Below, piece after piece: positions 7,664-14,898 of a stretch of 24,322 bases of DNA. The first letter of the stretch is position 1, and every line of letters starts with the position of its first letter. Source of the stretch: CAZKWG01 sp964615375. GTDB taxonomy: Bacteria > Myxococcota_A > UBA796 > CAZKWG01. Below the pieces are notes generated by a model. The model worked only from the letters and a program-made list of their open reading frames with translations, ran no database searches and was not told the origin of the DNA. The stretch is from the NCBI GenBank assembly GCA_964615375.1, contig CAZTOW010000084.1:1-24322 (forward strand). The letters are read 5' to 3'. Made by a program: the position numbers and the translations under genes.

Positions 7664-8359
7664 ATGAGCAGGGACACCCTCAACGCCACCATCGCGCACC
7701 TGGCCGCCTCCGCGCTGCTGTGGGCGCCCGTTCTGCTCGCGTTGCTCGGGCTCGCGCCGCCCGATGGCACCTTGCGCCTGCATGCGATCACAGCGGGGGT
7801 GCTCGCCTTCATCCTGGCGCGCATCCTGGCCATCCTGTTCGCGGTGCCCGTCGCCGAGGCGGCCCCGGGGCGCTACCGGGTGCTGCCCGCCTCGCCGAGC
7901 CGCCCCATGCTGACGGCGACCATCGGCGTGACCTGCGTGGCCTGGAGCCTGCTGCGCGTGGAGCGGATCACCGAGCTCAGCGCGCTGCTCGGCTGCTTCT
8001 GCGGCGGCGTGTCCCTGGCCATGGCCCTGCGCCTGCGCGCCGACCCCATCTGGGGCACCTGGATGGAGATCGGCGGCGACGTGCTCCGGGTCCACGCCTC
8101 CGAGGAGCGCGGCTTCTCCGTCCCGCTCGGGCAGGCGCGCGAGATCCGGCTGCGCCCCAGCGACCGCAGCTTCGTCCTGGTCACGCCCTGGGAGGATCGC
8201 GATCTCTTCGTGCCCTCCGCGCGCTCCCGCTCCCGCTTCCGGGTGAGCGACCACGAGCGCCTGTTCAGCGAGCTCGCGCGACGTGTGCCGGTCCACGAGA
8301 CGGCGGAGCTCCTGCCCGCCCGACGCCGCAGACGCTCCGATGAGCACGAGGAGCCTTGA
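7664..8359 (+). CDS. Hypothetical multi-pass membrane protein, 231 aa
   Basis: No family was recognised. Four hydrophobic segments are evident at about residues 13-32, 40-63, 82-98 and 103-122, followed by a cytosolic region. That region (about 125-205) contains alternating strands (WMEIGGDVLRVHASEERGF, IRLRPSDRSFVLVTP) ending in a helix with arginines. This arrangement resembles bacterial PH-like/YcxB-type membrane-attached domains, but the match is only structural impression. The C-terminus is an Arg-rich tail with Glu/His. There is no clear Shine-Dalgarno; a GATAAG box 14 bases upstream suggests a very short leader. It is followed after 45 bases by the 63-residue gene and could be transcribed with it. 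Confidence 0.7.
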   Translation: MSRDTLNATIAHLAASALLWAPVLLALLGLAPPDGTLRLHAITAGVLAFILARILAILFAVPVAEAAPGRYRVLPASPSRPMLTATIGVTCVAWSLLRVERITELSALLGCFCGGVSLAMALRLRADPIWGTWMEIGGDVLRVHASEERGFSVPLGQAREIRLRPSDRSFVLVTPWEDRDLFVPSARSRSRFRVSDHERLFSELARRVPVHETAELLPARRRRRSDEHEEP

Positions 8360-8372
8360 AGTCGGGCGCTGG

Positions 8373-8388
8373 CAGAGGTATTCCTCTG
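8373..8388 (+). other. Short hairpin in leader of the 63-residue gene
   Basis: A perfect CAGAGG/CCTCTG inverted repeat with a TATT loop ends just before the AGGAGG ribosome binding site of the next gene. It could influence translation or be the end of the upstream transcript. No U tract follows, so it is not a standard terminator. Confidence 0.35.
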
Positions 8389-8404
8389 GCGAGGAGGTTC
8401 CCCC

Positions 8405-8596
8405 ATGGGACTCGCCGACAAGATCAAGGGGCGCGTGAAGCACGTCATCAACCGCTTCTCGGGCGAGTATTCCGAGCCCGCGCCCACCGAGCGCATCCCG
8501 TACTCGCGCGGCACGCCCGACGAGAACGTGGAGGTGGTGATGGCGAAGCTGAACCGTCCCGGCGCCGCCGAGACCGCCGCCAAGAAGAAGAAGTGA
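8405..8596 (+). CDS. Small basic protein, 63 aa, unknown
   Basis: A consensus AGGAGG lies eight bases before the ATG, so this short frame is very likely translated. The N-terminal half (MGLADKIKGRVKHVINRF) forms an amphipathic basic helix. A middle PAPTERIPYSRGTPDENVEV segment and a Lys-rich tail (AAKKKK) follow. There are no cysteines, signal peptide or membrane segment. It ends four bases before the start of the TCO1-like gene, indicating co-translation and probably joint function. No family was recognised. It may act as an adaptor or membrane-associated peptide through its amphipathic helix; this is inference. Confidence 0.7.
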   Translation: MGLADKIKGRVKHVINRFSGEYSEPAPTERIPYSRGTPDENVEVVMAKLNRPGAAETAAKKKK

Positions 8597-8600
8597 CGCC

Positions 8601-8912
8601 ATGCTGATCGAGTCTCGCCTGGAGTCGGGCGTCGTCTACATCGACGCCGAGGCCGCTGGCGGCATCGACAAGTCCGTGCTCACGGGCGAGTTCGATCCCG
8701 ATCGCGCGCTGGAGAACGTGGTCGGGCTGGTCGGCACCATCTCGGGCAAGCTCTCCGAGGCGGCGGGTCAGGCCAGCGTGGCCATGATGGCGCCCAGCCG
8801 CGTGGAGATCCGCTTCGGCGTGAAGGTGGACGCCAACAGCGTCGTCAGCGTCGCCCGCAACGCGCGCGATGGGCAGTTCCAGATCATGGTGGAGTGGGTG
8901 CCCGGCCGCTGA
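8601..8912 (+). CDS. Trypsin-co-occurring domain 1 (CU044_2847-like) protein
   Basis: This 103-residue single-domain protein starts with strands (MLIESRLESGVVYIDAE), has a central helix (about 37-60, ENVVGLVGTISGKLSEAAG), then VEIRFGVKVDANSVVSVARN and a final strand GQFQIMVEWVPGR. The ending (VEVxFGxK, then xxVxAR, then an xFxVxxxW strand) matches what I know of the TCO1/Trypco1 domain. That domain is described from bacterial conflict and signalling loci, where it often accompanies trypsin-like proteases. No protease is adjacent here; the partner in the operon is the 63-residue protein. The 3' end overlaps the convergent DUF374 gene by 29 bases. The family assignment needs a profile search. 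Confidence 0.65.
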   Translation: MLIESRLESGVVYIDAEAAGGIDKSVLTGEFDPDRALENVVGLVGTISGKLSEAAGQASVAMMAPSRVEIRFGVKVDANSVVSVARNARDGQFQIMVEWVPGR

Positions 8913-9522
8913 GGGCCAGCAGCCCCTCGCGGATGGCCAGGCGCGCGCGCTCCACCGCCTCGCGGTCCAGCGGGGGAGGCTCCAGGCGCCCGTAGCGGAG
9001 CTCGACCCGGGAGAAGGGGAGCGGGATCTCGAAGCGATCCCAGCTTCGGAGGCGCAACACCCAGCCGGCGCGGGCGGAGAGCAGGATCAGCGGTCGGCCG
9101 GATCGCGCCGCCAGCACCGCGGCGCCCGCCTTGGGCTCCAGCGCCGGCCCACGCGGCCCGTCCACGGCGAAGGCCGGCGTGCGCCCCTCCCCGAGCCGTC
9201 GCAGGCTCTCCTCGAGCGCCTCGGACCCGCCCCGGCTGCTGCTCCCGCGCACCGAACTCATCCCCAGGTGGGGCAGGACCTTCGCCAGGAGGTCGCCGTC
9301 CCGGCTCAGCGAGACCATGAGATCGAAGCCGCTCCCCCGGTGGGCGGCGATGAGCGCGAGCTGCTCGCCGTGCCAGCAGGCCAGGATCACGGGGCCCTCC
9401 GCCAGCGCCCGATCCAGCAGCTCCCGACCGGAGAGGCGGACGCGCCAGGTGGCGGCGAGCGCGCGCACCGCCAGCGCCAGCAGCCAGGCCCGCGCCGCGG
9501 TCCCTGTGGAGCGCTCCGACAT
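8884..9522 (-). CDS. DUF374 lysophospholipid acyltransferase-like protein
   Basis: This 212-residue protein starts at an ATG with AAGGA six bases upstream. It contains the DUF374 signature series: ILACWHGEQLALIAAHRGS (WHGE at 50-53), VSLSRDGDLLAKVL, VRGSSSRGGSEAL (91-103), FAVDGPRGPALEPKAG (DGPRGP at 121-126) and an ARSGRPLILLSA strand. These correspond to the acyltransferase fold used by LpxL- and PlsC-like enzymes, with WHGE in place of the HxxxxD-type motif. DUF374 proteins are associated with lipid A or phospholipid acylation at the inner membrane. The N-terminal hydrophobic helix (about 11-28) would anchor it. Its start codon overlaps a possible start of the divergent kinase-like gene. 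Confidence 0.87.
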   Translation of the reverse strand: MSERSTGTAARAWLLALAVRALAATWRVRLSGRELLDRALAEGPVILACWHGEQLALIAAHRGSGFDLMVSLSRDGDLLAKVLPHLGMSSVRGSSSRGGSEALEESLRRLGEGRTPAFAVDGPRGPALEPKAGAAVLAARSGRPLILLSARAGWVLRLRSWDRFEIPLPFSRVELRYGRLEPPPLDREAVERARLAIREGLLALSGRAPTPP

Positions 9523-9589
9523 GGCACATCCTTATGCGGACCCGGGCGGCTCCGCCCCCGTTTTGTGGATAAGAACACGCGGGGGGAGG

Positions 9590-11080
9590 ATGTCGCTCGC
9601 GGCCGGCAGGGTGGTGCTCGGGCGCTGGCAGCTTCTACGGGAGCTGCCCGGCACGGCCGACCTGTGGCGGTGGGAGGCCCGGGACACGGCGACGGGGGCG
9701 TCGGTGGAGGTGGTGGCGCCCACGCTGATGGCGGCCCTGCGACCGGGCGCGCGGGAGCAGTTTCTCGCCGCGGGGAGGGCGCTCCCCGAGGGCCCGGCCG
9801 TCGTCCATCGCCTGGCGGAGGGCGTGGAGGGGAGCCTGCCCGTCGCCGTGCTGCCGCCCGGCCGAGGCCCCTGGCCCCACGACGCTCGCCTGGAGGACGA
9901 CGAGATCGCGCCCCTGGCGGCCTTCCTCGGCGCGGCCCTGCTCCGCGGCGAGCCCCTGCCCGACGGCCTGCGGCGGGAGGATCTGAGCGTGGACGAGAGC
10001 GGGCTGCCTCGGCTGACGCCCCTGGGCCTGGTCCATGGGGGCGCGGTCCACGATCCTCCCCGTCACCGCCCTCCTGAGCTGCGCGGGGGGGGAGCGGCCC
10101 TGCCCGAGTCGGCCCTCTACGGCCTCGGCGTGCTGCTCTTCCGCGCCGCCACCGGCCAGGACGCCGTCCCCGGAGATCGGGCCGCCGCCTGGGAGGCCGG
10201 GCTGCCGCGGCGGGCCCGGGACCTGAACCCCGAGCTCTCGGAGGCCACGGAGGATCTGCTGGCGGGGCTGCTCTCGGCGGACCCCGGCTCCCGCCGCGCC
10301 GCCCTGGAGGGGCTCGTCGGCACCCCGGTGGCCCTGCGCGCCGCCCCTCGCCCGGCCCTCCCGGACGGTCCGCGCCTCGCCCCCCGCGCCGCCTCTCCCA
10401 TCCCGACGGCGCTCACCCCTCCCGCGGCCGCGCGCCCGGACCTGGGCATCGGTCGCTGGAGCCTGGCGGTGCGGCCCGCGTCGATGTCCGCGCCCGCGCT
10501 GCGCCGGGCCGCCGCCCTCGGTCAGACCTGGCCTTCAGCGCTCACCCGCGCGGGCGGGGCCGGGTCCTGGGTCCCGCTCGCCGACGCGCGGAGCCGGGAG
10601 GAGGCGGATCAGCTCGCGCGATCCTGGGCGGCCCTGGGCGTGCCCGTGCGGCTCCTGGCGGGCGAGCCCCCCTGGGCGAAGACGGCGGGCGCGCTGGGGT
10701 TGATCGCGCTCGGCGGGATCCTGCTGCTGCTCGGGCTGCTCTTCCTGCCGCTGGCCCTGCTCGGGGTCCTCGCCCTGATCGGCGGCGCGGCGCTGGGGGC
10801 GATGGCCCTGGAGCTGCGGCGGGCCCAGGCCTCGGCGCTCCAGGGGCGATCTTCCCTGGCGCAGGCGATGGCGGCGCCGGATCCGGCGAAGGAGGCCGAG
10901 CGCGCGCTGGCGAGCACGCGCCGGGAGCTGCTGCTGGCGGCCCTGCCCGATCCCGAGCGTCAGGATCTGCTGGCCGAGCTCGATGAGGCAGAGGACGGCC
11001 TGGCCGCCACGCAGAGCCCCGCGAAGACCGCGATCGAGGCGGTCAAGCGGAGGGTGCAGGCCGCGCAGGGCCAGGGCTGA
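9590..11080 (+). CDS. Kinase-fold (probable pseudokinase) membrane protein
   Basis: This protein has about 496 residues. Residues 10-245 follow the order of a bacterial Ser/Thr kinase but lack the catalytic residues. GRWQLLRELPGTADLWRWEARD stands for the N-lobe, with no GxGxxG and no VAxK lysine (VEVVAP). LRREDLSVDESGLPRLTPLGLVHGG occupies the HRDxxxxN-to-DFG segment, with HRD and DFG both lost. HRPPELRGGG resembles the APE segment, and ALYGLGVLLFRAATGQDAV resembles the DVYALGVLLYELLTG helix. A Pro/Ala-rich linker (250-290), a small globular part (290-358), a hydrophobic stretch long enough for two membrane spans (366-405) and a coiled coil (406-496) follow. The start is uncertain: GGGGGGAGG directly abuts ATG 9590, while ATG 9521 in the same frame overlaps the divergent start. 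It may be a scaffold or allosteric regulator. Confidence 0.75.
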   Translation: MSLAAGRVVLGRWQLLRELPGTADLWRWEARDTATGASVEVVAPTLMAALRPGAREQFLAAGRALPEGPAVVHRLAEGVEGSLPVAVLPPGRGPWPHDARLEDDEIAPLAAFLGAALLRGEPLPDGLRREDLSVDESGLPRLTPLGLVHGGAVHDPPRHRPPELRGGGAALPESALYGLGVLLFRAATGQDAVPGDRAAAWEAGLPRRARDLNPELSEATEDLLAGLLSADPGSRRAALEGLVGTPVALRAAPRPALPDGPRLAPRAASPIPTALTPPAAARPDLGIGRWSLAVRPASMSAPALRRAAALGQTWPSALTRAGGAGSWVPLADARSREEADQLARSWAALGVPVRLLAGEPPWAKTAGALGLIALGGILLLLGLLFLPLALLGVLALIGGAALGAMALELRRAQASALQGRSSLAQAMAAPDPAKEAERALASTRRELLLAALPDPERQDLLAELDEAEDGLAATQSPAKTAIEAVKRRVQAAQGQG

Positions 11081-11092
11081 GGTCGCGCCCGC

Positions 11093-11749
11093 TCAGGGCA
11101 GCGCGCCGCCCTCGATCCAGCTCTGGATGGTGGCGAGCTGCTCGGTGGTCAGCGAGCCGGTCTTCGGCATGGTGGCGCCGGTCCCGCCCACGTCGCTGTG
11201 CGTGCCGCTCAGCTTGTGCCAGAGGTAGCTGTTCTCCAGGTCGCCCGGCTCGACGTAGTCCATGGTCGCCACCTGCCCGGAGGCCACGTTCACCATGCTG
11301 GTGTAGCCGTCGTCCAGGGTGAGGCTGCCGGAGCTGCCGCCGCCGATGTGGCAGCCGGAGCAGGTCGCGTCCCAGATCGGCTGGATGTCCGTGGCGTGGG
11401 AGAGGGCGGTCTCGCCGGTCTCACCGCCGGTGTCGCCGGTCTCACCGCCGGTGTCGCCGGTCTCGTCGCCGGTCTCGTCGGTCTCGCCGGTCTCAGCGGT
11501 CTCGCCGGTCTCAGCGGTTTCGCCGGTGTCGCCGGTCTCGCCGGTTTCGCCGGTGTCGCCGGTCTCAGCGGTCTCGCCGGTCTCGCCGGTCTCAGCGGTC
11601 TCCTCGGTGTCACCGGTCTCACCGGTCTCGCCCGTGTCGACCTCCGGCCAGTCCGCGGTCGGATCGGTCTCGGAGGCGACCGGCCAGTCGATGACCTTGT
11701 CCCCACAGCCCATGAAGAGGACCAGCGCGTACCACGGCGTTCTTCTCAT
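11093..11749 (-). CDS. Lipoprotein c-type cytochrome on a Thr-Gly-Glu/Asp tether
   Basis: This 218-residue protein starts at an ATG with GAGGAG eight bases upstream; an earlier in-frame ATG is less well placed. MRRTPWYALVLFMGC is a signal peptide with lipobox Cys15. Residues 39-115 are a low-complexity tether made almost only of TGE, TGD and TAE units. The C-terminal domain (116-218) is a small cytochrome c: IQPIWDATCSGCHIGGG carries CSGCH (130-134) for covalent heme, ATMPKTG supplies the likely distal ligand M194, and LTTEQLATIQSWIEGGAL is the closing helix. It resembles the cytochrome domains of planctomycete and myxobacterial surface proteins. The tether would hold the heme domain away from the membrane. 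It is convergent with the kinase-like gene. Confidence 0.88.
   Translation of the reverse strand: MRRTPWYALVLFMGCGDKVIDWPVASETDPTADWPEVDTGETGETGDTEETAETGETGETAETGDTGETGETGDTGETAETGETAETGETDETGDETGDTGGETGDTGGETGETALSHATDIQPIWDATCSGCHIGGGSSGSLTLDDGYTSMVNVASGQVATMDYVEPGDLENSYLWHKLSGTHSDVGGTGATMPKTGSLTTEQLATIQSWIEGGALP
11405..11635 (-). repeat. Degenerate short-unit repeat encoding the tether
   Basis: This stretch consists of near-identical 6- to 9-base units encoding Gly-Glu-Thr, Gly-Asp-Thr and Ala-Glu-Thr, within the cytochrome lipoprotein gene. Longer blocks (for example Thr-Gly-Glu-Thr-Ala-Glu) recur. Unit length is a multiple of three, so slippage would change tether length without breaking the frame. 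Confidence 0.85.
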
Positions 11750-11819
11750 CTCAGGACTCCTCGGCATTGCCAGGGCGAGAAGATGCCGGATCCGAGCCCT
11801 GAGGTCAAGGGGGGAGCGC

Positions 11820-12974
11820 TCAGGAAGCGGTCCGTTTGCGCGTCGCGGCGCCGCGGAGGGCGGGCGCGCCGACGCCCGAGACCTCCAGCACGCTGCGAAG
11901 TTCGGCGTCCGCCGAGCCGATCTCCACGTCCAGCCCGCGGATGCGCGCGGCGAGGTCGGCGATGTCCACCTCGATGACGGCGATCTGCTGGAGGGCGGCG
12001 TCCTCGCCCTCGGCGCTGACGAGGTTGGAGACGCGGCTGGAGAGCGCGCGGCGCGCGGCGATGGCGCGCTGACGCTCGAGCTGGGCGTTGTGGGCCTCGG
12101 CGCGGCTGGCGCAGTCGGCGCGCAGCCGGTCGATCTGCGCGAGCCGCCCCTGGACCTCGTCGAGCTGCTGCTGGAGGCGGGCGATCTCGGGGTCGTCCTG
12201 GTCTCGCCCGAGGCTCTGGTTGGCCTGGCGGATGCGGCTCATCAGGCCGCGGAGCTCCCGGGCCCGCGCCTCTCCGGCCCCGCGCGCGGCGTCCAGGTCC
12301 ATCAGGCGGTGGTGCAGGTAGATGGCGTGGGGCGTGCTCTCCAGGATGCGGTCGCCCACCGCCGCGACCCAGGTGTGCTCCAGGAAGGACTGGAGGGCGC
12401 GGCCGAGCGCGCGCCGGGCGTCGGCGAGCTGCTCCCGCCCCACCTTCGCCTTGGGCGAGAAGCGGCGCGCGCCCACCCGGAACCCGTAGAGCGTGAAGCC
12501 CGCGGCCAGGAAGGGGCGGATCTCGGCGGGCGCGAGCGCGGTGAGCAGGCCCGCCACGCAGAGCACCACCACCGTCCCGTCGTGCTCGCGCCGGCCCACG
12601 GTGCCCTCCTCCTCGGCGTCCTCACCGAGGCGCTCCTCCAGCGCGCGCACCTCCTGGAGCCGATCCCGGAGCTGGCGGAGCTGGCTGGCGAGGGTGGACG
12701 GGGTCTCCGCGGGGATCTCCGCGAGCAAGGGGAGGAGCTGGGCCTCTCTCAGCGAGCGCTCCCAGAGCTCGGCGCGGATGCGACCCCAGCCGGTCTCCCC
12801 GACCCCGCGCTGCCCCACGATCTGGGCCAGCGAGCCGGTCTCGACCAGGACCCGGCTCACGTCGGCGCGCGCGCCGAGCTCGACCTCGGAGGCGCCGTCG
12901 CGCAGGCCCAGGTTGCGCGCGGGGGGGAGCGGGAAAGTCGGGCGGGGAGGGCCGTCGCTCTGCGGACCGGACAT
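11820..12974 (-). CDS. Coiled-coil protein with a central hydrophobic hairpin, 384 aa
   Basis: No named family was recognised. The chosen ATG at 12974 has GGAG upstream; longer versions exist but are less likely. The order is: a polar Pro-rich N-terminus (1-25), a helical region with a coiled coil at about 92-120 (LASQLRQLRDRLQEVRALEERL), a hydrophobic hairpin of two short segments (134-166, VVVLCVAGLLTALAP and RPFLAAGFTLYGFRVG), then a long coiled coil (225-365) broken around 255-262. A conserved-looking HTWVAAVGDRILESTPHAIYLHH segment lies between. It is probably an inner-membrane protein with both ends cytoplasmic. The 140-bp spacer to the carbamoyltransferase contains two GTGTACA sites and a perfect 12-bp palindrome, so the two genes may share regulation. 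Confidence 0.75.
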   Translation of the reverse strand: MSGPQSDGPPRPTFPLPPARNLGLRDGASEVELGARADVSRVLVETGSLAQIVGQRGVGETGWGRIRAELWERSLREAQLLPLLAEIPAETPSTLASQLRQLRDRLQEVRALEERLGEDAEEEGTVGRREHDGTVVVLCVAGLLTALAPAEIRPFLAAGFTLYGFRVGARRFSPKAKVGREQLADARRALGRALQSFLEHTWVAAVGDRILESTPHAIYLHHRLMDLDAARGAGEARARELRGLMSRIRQANQSLGRDQDDPEIARLQQQLDEVQGRLAQIDRLRADCASRAEAHNAQLERQRAIAARRALSSRVSNLVSAEGEDAALQQIAVIEVDIADLAARIRGLDVEIGSADAELRSVLEVSGVGAPALRGAATRKRTAS

Positions 12975-13009
12975 GCGATCTCCGTTTCTTTTCCTGGTTC
13001 GCATGTTCA

Positions 13010-13088
13010 GTGTACAGGAGCCGCGGGCCCCTGGCTCCGGAGCCCCTCGCGCGCGCGGGACGTGCGCGACGCCTCCAGACGGTGTACA
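13010..13088. promoter_or_regulatory. Divergent spacer: paired GTGTACA sites and a palindrome
   Basis: Two copies of GTGTACA (13010-13016 and 13082-13088; the core TGTACA is palindromic) flank the perfect palindrome GGCTCCGGAGCC (13033-13044). The first site also provides a TACACT -10-like box for the minus-strand coiled-coil gene. The pair could be an operator for the divergent genes, but no regulator is identified. Confidence 0.35.
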
Positions 13089-13114
13089 TCGTCCTGTCAG
13101 GCAGAGGGACATCG

Positions 13115-14851
13115 ATGTACGTGCTCGGGATCTCGTGCTTCTACCACGACGCGGCGGCCTGTCTGCTCCATGAGGGGGTCCCCGTCGCGGCGGCCTCCGA
13201 GGAGCTCTTCTCCCGCAAGAAGCACGACTCCGGCTTCCCGATCCACGCGATCCGCTTCGTGCTGTCGCAGGCCGGCATCGACATGGACAAGGTCTCGCTG
13301 GTCGCCTTCTACGACAAGCCGCTCGTGAAGTTCGAGCGCCTCCTGATCTCGCACATCGCCACCTTCCCCAAGAGCTTCCCGCAGTTCGTCAAGGGAATGC
13401 CGAGCTGGTTCGGGACCAAGCTCCGCCTGGACAAGGTCCTGGAGGAGCGGGTGGGCTACAAGGGCCCCATCGTCTACGGCCAGCACCACCTGAGCCACGC
13501 CGCCAGCGCGTTCTATGCGTCGGGCTGGAAGGAGGCGTCGGTGCTCACGGTGGACGGCGTGGGCGAGTGGTCCACGGCGAGCTGGGGCGTGGGCCGCGAC
13601 ACGAAGATCGAGCTGACGGGCGAGATCCGCTTCCCGCACTCGGTCGGGCTGCTGTACTCGGCGTTCACCTATTATCTCGGCTTCAAGGTCAACTCCGCCG
13701 AGTACAAGGTCATGGGCCTCGCCCCTTATGGGGAGCCGAAGTACGTCGATCGCATCAAGCAGCTCATCACCATCGCGCCGGACGGCACCTTCCGGCTGGA
13801 CATGCGCTACTTCGACTTCACGCACGGCATGCGCATGTACAACGAGGGCTTCGAGCAGGTCATGGGTGAGCCCACCCGCCCGCTCGAGACCGGCGAGATG
13901 ACGCAGTTCCACAAGGACGTGGCGCGCTCGCTCCAGGAGGTGGTCAACGAGGTGATGATCAAGCTGGCCACCAAGGTGGTCCAGGAGACCGGGCTCCCCC
14001 GGCTCTGCCTCGCGGGCGGCGTCGCGCTCAACTGCGTGGCCAACGGCGAGCTGCTGCGGCGGGCGCCGGTGGAGGACGTCTTCATCCAGCCGGCCGCGGG
14101 TGACGCGGGCGGGGCGATGGGCGTGGCGCTGTGGGCCTGGCACGACCTGCTGGGCAAGCCGCGGGCCTGGAAGCTCGACGACGCCTACCTGGGGCCGGGC
14201 TACTCCGACGAGGAGATCCAGAAGGGCCTCGACGCCTGCGGGGCCGTCTACCGGCGCTTCGATCGGCAGCCGCTCCTGGACGAGGTGGCCGATCTCATCG
14301 ATCAGGCGCAGGTGGTGGGCTGGTACCAGGGGCGCCTGGAGTGGGGGCCGCGCGCGCTGGGGCACCGCAGCATCCTCGGCGACGCGCGCCACCCGGAGAT
14401 GCGCGAGATCATCAACCGGAAGATCAAGATGCGCGAGGGTTTCCGCCCCTTCGCGCCCACGGTGCTCGAGGAGCACTGCTCGAAATACTTTGAGCTTGAT
14501 CGACCCTCGCCCTACATGCTGCTGGTCGCCCAGGTGCGGCCCGAGCACCGCAACCTCCCGGCGATCACGCACGTCGACAACTCCGCGCGCATCCAGACGA
14601 TCAGCCGCGCTCAGGAGCCGCTCTACTACGATCTGATCGACACCTTCCGCAAGAAGACGGGCTGCTCGGTCATCATCAACACGAGCATGAACGTGCGCGG
14701 CGAGCCCATCGTCAACACGCCGGAAGAGGCCTACAAGTGCTTCATGCGCACCGACATGGACGCGCTGGCCTGCGGCCCCTTCCTCATGCGCAAGCAGGAT
14801 CAGCCGCGAATGGAGCTGAAGAGCGCGAAGGACGAGTTCGGTCTGGATTGA
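13115..14851 (+). CDS. Carbamoyltransferase, NodU/CmcH (TobZ-like) family
   Basis: This 578-residue protein has the family's usual length; AGAGGG lies a few bases upstream of the ATG. The N-terminal ASKHA/TsaD-like part begins YVLGISCFYHDAAACLL and contains YGQHHLSHAASAFYASG (H124, H125 and H128, metal/adenylate site), VDGVGEWSTAS (147-156), SAEYKVMGLAPYGEP (194-208) and CLAGGVALNCVANGEL. The C-terminal YrdC-like part has the carbamoyl-phosphate site QGRLEWGPRALGHRSILGDAR (405-425), GFRPFAPTVLEE (442-453) and INTSMNVRGEPIVNTPEEA. These enzymes form carbamoyl-adenylate from carbamoyl phosphate and ATP, then carbamoylate a hydroxyl group on a sugar, antibiotic or lipo-oligosaccharide. No glycosyltransferase or biosynthetic cluster is next to it, so the acceptor is unknown. 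All key motifs are intact. Confidence 0.95.
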   Translation: MYVLGISCFYHDAAACLLHEGVPVAAASEELFSRKKHDSGFPIHAIRFVLSQAGIDMDKVSLVAFYDKPLVKFERLLISHIATFPKSFPQFVKGMPSWFGTKLRLDKVLEERVGYKGPIVYGQHHLSHAASAFYASGWKEASVLTVDGVGEWSTASWGVGRDTKIELTGEIRFPHSVGLLYSAFTYYLGFKVNSAEYKVMGLAPYGEPKYVDRIKQLITIAPDGTFRLDMRYFDFTHGMRMYNEGFEQVMGEPTRPLETGEMTQFHKDVARSLQEVVNEVMIKLATKVVQETGLPRLCLAGGVALNCVANGELLRRAPVEDVFIQPAAGDAGGAMGVALWAWHDLLGKPRAWKLDDAYLGPGYSDEEIQKGLDACGAVYRRFDRQPLLDEVADLIDQAQVVGWYQGRLEWGPRALGHRSILGDARHPEMREIINRKIKMREGFRPFAPTVLEEHCSKYFELDRPSPYMLLVAQVRPEHRNLPAITHVDNSARIQTISRAQEPLYYDLIDTFRKKTGCSVIINTSMNVRGEPIVNTPEEAYKCFMRTDMDALACGPFLMRKQDQPRMELKSAKDEFGLD

Positions 14852-14875
14852 GTGGTCCCCGGGACCCCGCGGCTG

Positions 14876-14881
14876 TATACT
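14876..14881 (+). promoter_or_regulatory. Candidate -10 box (TATACT) for the selenoprotein gene
   Basis: TATACT is five of six identical to the sigma-70 -10 consensus and lies exactly 17 bases before the ATG at 14899. A GGTCCCCGGGACC inverted repeat (14854-14866) sits in the -35 area between it and the carbamoyltransferase stop, and could be an operator. No clear -35 hexamer is visible. Confidence 0.5.
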
Positions 14882-14898
14882 CTCCGCGGAGGTGCGAC

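Noticed and set aside
11405..11635. CRISPR-like array or satellite
   Set aside because: The units are very short, contiguous, without spacers, and in frame within a lipoprotein gene with good signals at both ends.
13115..14851. Natural-product biosynthetic cluster around the carbamoyltransferase
   Set aside because: No polyketide, peptide, glycosyl or sugar biosynthesis genes flank it; neighbours are a coiled-coil protein and a redox lipoprotein.
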